Translations under genes and position numbers: made by a program
Notes under the pieces: model-generated
Seen by the model: the letters and a program-made list of their open reading frames with translations, nothing else
Told to the model about the DNA's origin: nothing
The model's database searches: none
Assembly: GCF_007489275.1 (NCBI RefSeq)
Contig: NZ_VLNR01000039.1
Location: forward strand, 1-62,906
Length of the DNA: 62,906 bases
Reading direction: 5' to 3'
Source: Aquimarina algiphila
GTDB taxonomy: Bacteria; Bacteroidota; Bacteroidia; Flavobacteriales; Flavobacteriaceae
Shown: in pieces, positions 61,801 to 62,906 of the stretch
Layout of the letters: every line of letters begins with the position of its first letter
Numbering within the stretch: the first letter of the stretch is position 1

Positions 61801-62685
61801 AGCAGGACCCGGAGGAAATCCTCGTTCGATAACACCAAACTCTGTTATGGCTAGTTTTTTTGGAGCACCCAAAGTCTCATTTGTATATGCTTCTAACAAA
61901 TCTAGTATGGCTTCAGAATTACTTCCTGATCTTCCATTGGATTGTCCAATTTGATTAACTCCATCATAAGGATGGACAGAAAGTGCGTCTATTTCTGATC
62001 CAGCTACATCTATAAAAAGTTTCATATGATTTTGCCAGGTTTCAGAAAAATCTCTCCTTGCATAAGACGGAAAAGCACTAGAGAATCCTATTACTTTCAT
62101 TTTAGCTAACTCGGGCGTATCATGAATACCTTTGGCCATATCACGAAACCATTCACTCATTTTTCTTACTACAGCTTGACCTGTAGGTGCGCTTGGTCCA
62201 ATAAAATTGTTAGCTTTAATAAAAGGCTCATTAAACGGCTCCCAATATTCTGGTCTGTTTTGATTATCGACTTCATCAACAAAATATCTTGCTGCAGATA
62301 AGGCTCCGGTAACCGGGTCTGAGTCCGCTTTCCAGGAATTTTTTGGATTACTAGTCGCTATAAACCTTCTAACGGGTCTTACGATACCATCAGAAGTAGG
62401 AGGGGTATTTGGATAATTTCCTACAGGATTTACAAAACTTCGATCAGAATGAGGATCAAAAAAACGACGACCGAATCCAAAATTATTATTTCTTAGAAAA
62501 TTAGGAAAAGTAGGCTCTTCACTTGCATTGTGGAGATTAAAATATTTAGATCGATCAAGATTTGATTCTTCGCCTAAAAAACGTTGCTTTTCCAGATCTA
62601 TTGAAACGTTAACTGTTTGAGAAAAAAGATTAAGTGTATTTAGTATGAAGATGAATATTAAGATTTTTTTGCAAAAATTATTCAT
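58888..62685 (-). CDS. GH86 beta-agarase/porphyranase, secreted by T9SS
   Basis: A 1265-aa secreted endo-enzyme that should cleave agar or porphyran. The ATG at 62685 begins a signal peptide (to about residue 23); the longer frame from 62763 has none. The GH86 domain (about 25-520) has NEP with Glu153 as acid/base and TEFG with Glu282 as nucleophile, plus HPYDG (238-242). Then come a beta-sandwich (about 525-690), a DEDGDG calcium-type motif (about 701), a CBM6-like domain (about 740-860), Ig-like repeats and a T9SS type A sorting domain (about 1190-1265). It starts a two-gene operon. Confidence 0.9.
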   Translation of the reverse strand: MNNFCKKILIFIFILNTLNLFSQTVNVSIDLEKQRFLGEESNLDRSKYFNLHNASEEPTFPNFLRNNNFGFGRRFFDPHSDRSFVNPVGNYPNTPPTSDGIVRPVRRFIATSNPKNSWKADSDPVTGALSAARYFVDEVDNQNRPEYWEPFNEPFIKANNFIGPSAPTGQAVVRKMSEWFRDMAKGIHDTPELAKMKVIGFSSAFPSYARRDFSETWQNHMKLFIDVAGSEIDALSVHPYDGVNQIGQSNGRSGSNSEAILDLLEAYTNETLGAPKKLAITEFGVIERGFPPGPAPGFYNESASAITINGLNSMLFNFFERQDNIEICIPFITGRADFWYQDFMQDGGDGTVRPYTPAYLRPTELLDTPDPQTGLRRNNEFVLTFKENFFKFWKDLKGDRAKITSDNLDVQVQAFVDGNKAYVILNNLDSNEKTVNLDFLGNPGTVLNVNTSFLVIDGQNTPIYESGTNSNSIPSNVTLRVGETRMFKIIYDSPVQFTSSIVRKKYYATSNQASMDKAPTVVITANQAKTFTLENIVKGASGNATLRLGVGIPLTTGVGSTTPTNLDRLPSQVTFNGTSLPIPSNWKGYDQTGRIDFFGVIELDVPHSIINNGTNTVTVTYAKAGGRIASVILSLETDEAACTPTTLYADEDGDGLGNPAVTIQSCGPVNGFVDNNNDQCIDDVENLCIAAEIPGIIQAEEYTDSNGVNINGNVIDAINDGDSSTYNTNVIIPGSFDISVRASTPSGGGGVVTIFNGTDQLATINITDTGGLSTFQDFQSTITISKPRLNRLRFEYSGATGIDLFTIDSFEFTTNEAFVRYDTPESNNIALTIGDTQTSFSIDVNYATLKSTQSVDLNLRTGSTGVTGGFASIRPGAVITTTGTLNVNLSGPLPIGEYEMLIFINSPGDDPQFFGGPSPQLKLKVIGPPIAGNDQSTNNNPGNVFVNILDNDTDSSGATLASNNVTVDLDPNTVAIENTLSAGFLGDWRYDPSSGGILFIPNSTFSVNPPAITYKVTETGTGLSDTATVTVTYAEFTLADFTVKNIGESCASENNGRIEISTQTIGDYSYQLNGSSKVNFTGETAIENLDAGSYNLVITDNNSQDILNFDLVISEPEKLETKTKVLESDKLVVLELSGSDTYKINLNGNTFTTEENKLTLPLENGTNTIEVVGKKECQGKFTQKIIIGNSVIAYPNPVQDNLTIKTNTTDNTNIKIFDISGKLLISQSSVSASGIYQVNVQDLASGIYFVSVNATDLSSTFKIIK

Positions 62686-62798
62686 ACATTTTGTTTTTAA
62701 GTTTGTGAATATTACTAACAATTTTACCAAATAATTAATATAACAAATACAACAAATCAACAAATACCTGCCTCATATTGGATAATTCGGTTTGATTT

Positions 62799-62893
62799 GT
62801 GCCACTGATTTCGGAGCTATAGTGCCAGTAATTTCAGTTCAAACTGTGCCACTTTTTACAGTTCGAATTGTGCCAATGTAAATTGAGTCGAGT
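62799..62893. repeat. Four 24-bp tandem repeats, IS21-like end
   Basis: GTGCCA recurs at 62799, 62822, 62846 and 62870, spaced 23, 24 and 24 bp. Each copy is followed by an AT-rich stretch ending in a TTCG/TCGA-like piece (TTTCGGAGC, TTTCAGTTCAAACT, TTTACAGTTCGAATT). Such multiple transposase-binding repeats mark ends of IS21-family elements in Bacteroidota. The repeats are seen; the element itself would lie beyond the window. Confidence 0.55.
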
Positions 62894-62906
62894 TAATTTC
62901 GGTTCT

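Noticed and set aside
62686..62763. Longer start of the GH86 gene
   Set aside because: The extra 26 residues would precede a normal signal peptide, and the ATG at 62685 gives the standard N-terminus.
1..62906. CRISPR array, rRNA, tRNA or phage
   Set aside because: I saw no regularly spaced identical repeats with unique spacers, no rRNA or tRNA motifs, and no integrase or structural phage genes. The only tandem repeats are the four GTGCCA units at the right edge.

Overview
The window is about 63 kb of low-GC chromosomal DNA from a marine member of the Bacteroidota, most likely family Flavobacteriaceae, with an Aquimarina-like agarolytic bacterium as a reasonable guess. Evidence: AT-rich DNA; lipoproteins whose lipobox Cys is followed by Ser/Asp-rich stretches; carboxypeptidase-like regulatory domains joined to TonB plugs; OMP_b-brl_3-type receptors; a type IX secretion (T9SS) C-terminal domain; TAnnTTTG promoter boxes; menaquinone genes; and a GH86 agarase/porphyranase. 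I saw no rRNA, tRNA or CRISPR array.

Layout. (1) 0.1-4.3 kb, minus strand: DUF937 protein, serA, serC and a LuxC-type acyl-CoA reductase, divergent from a 2x[4Fe-4S] ferredoxin. (2) 4.8-9.8 kb: outer membrane barrel, two overlapping paralogous alpha/beta hydrolases, an unknown 141-aa protein and a GH13 amylase lipoprotein. (3) 10.0-14.7 kb, plus strand: menA, MBL hydrolase, menC, CPBP protease and menE, probably one operon. (4) 14.9-20.0 kb: a plug-vWA fusion, an M24 peptidase and an orphan lipoprotein. (5) 20.1-28.4 kb, minus strand: a tiny leader-peptide gene that looks frameshifted, a small membrane protein, then an envelope cassette (OmpA-like lipoprotein, TapB-like protein, vWA lipoprotein, lipoprotein) with a LytTR regulator and TPR histidine kinase, and an acyl-CoA carboxylase beta subunit. 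(6) 28.7-39.4 kb: secreted nuclease, S33 peptidase, CAL67264-type protein, ettA, HAD phosphatase, CAT-like acyltransferase, membrane AraC regulator, S41 peptidase, RluE-like synthase and a cold-shock-domain protein. (7) 39.5-49.2 kb: an M16 pair, MBL lipoprotein, TauE exporter, SulP transporter, regulatory-domain protein, FAD oxidoreductase and Bor-like lipoprotein. (8) 49.3-51.1 kb: hipBA behind an exceptional palindrome. (9) 51.1-57.8 kb: EamA exporter, PQQ sugar dehydrogenase, GNAT, LysE/Lrp pair and an outer membrane receptor. (10) 58.1-62.7 kb: GH86 enzyme and a coupled surface lipoprotein. The right edge carries 24-bp tandem repeats like the end of an IS21-family element.

Functional themes are menaquinone and serine synthesis, envelope sensing and surface protein traffic, extracellular polymer use (agar, alpha-glucans, nucleic acids, peptides) and a HipBA toxin-antitoxin module. 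The most unusual points are the 27-bp-arm palindrome upstream of hipBA, the leader peptide with a Cys-rich core in another frame, the plug-vWA fusion, the two-component envelope cassette, the SulP gene without a normal start codon, and the right-edge repeats.
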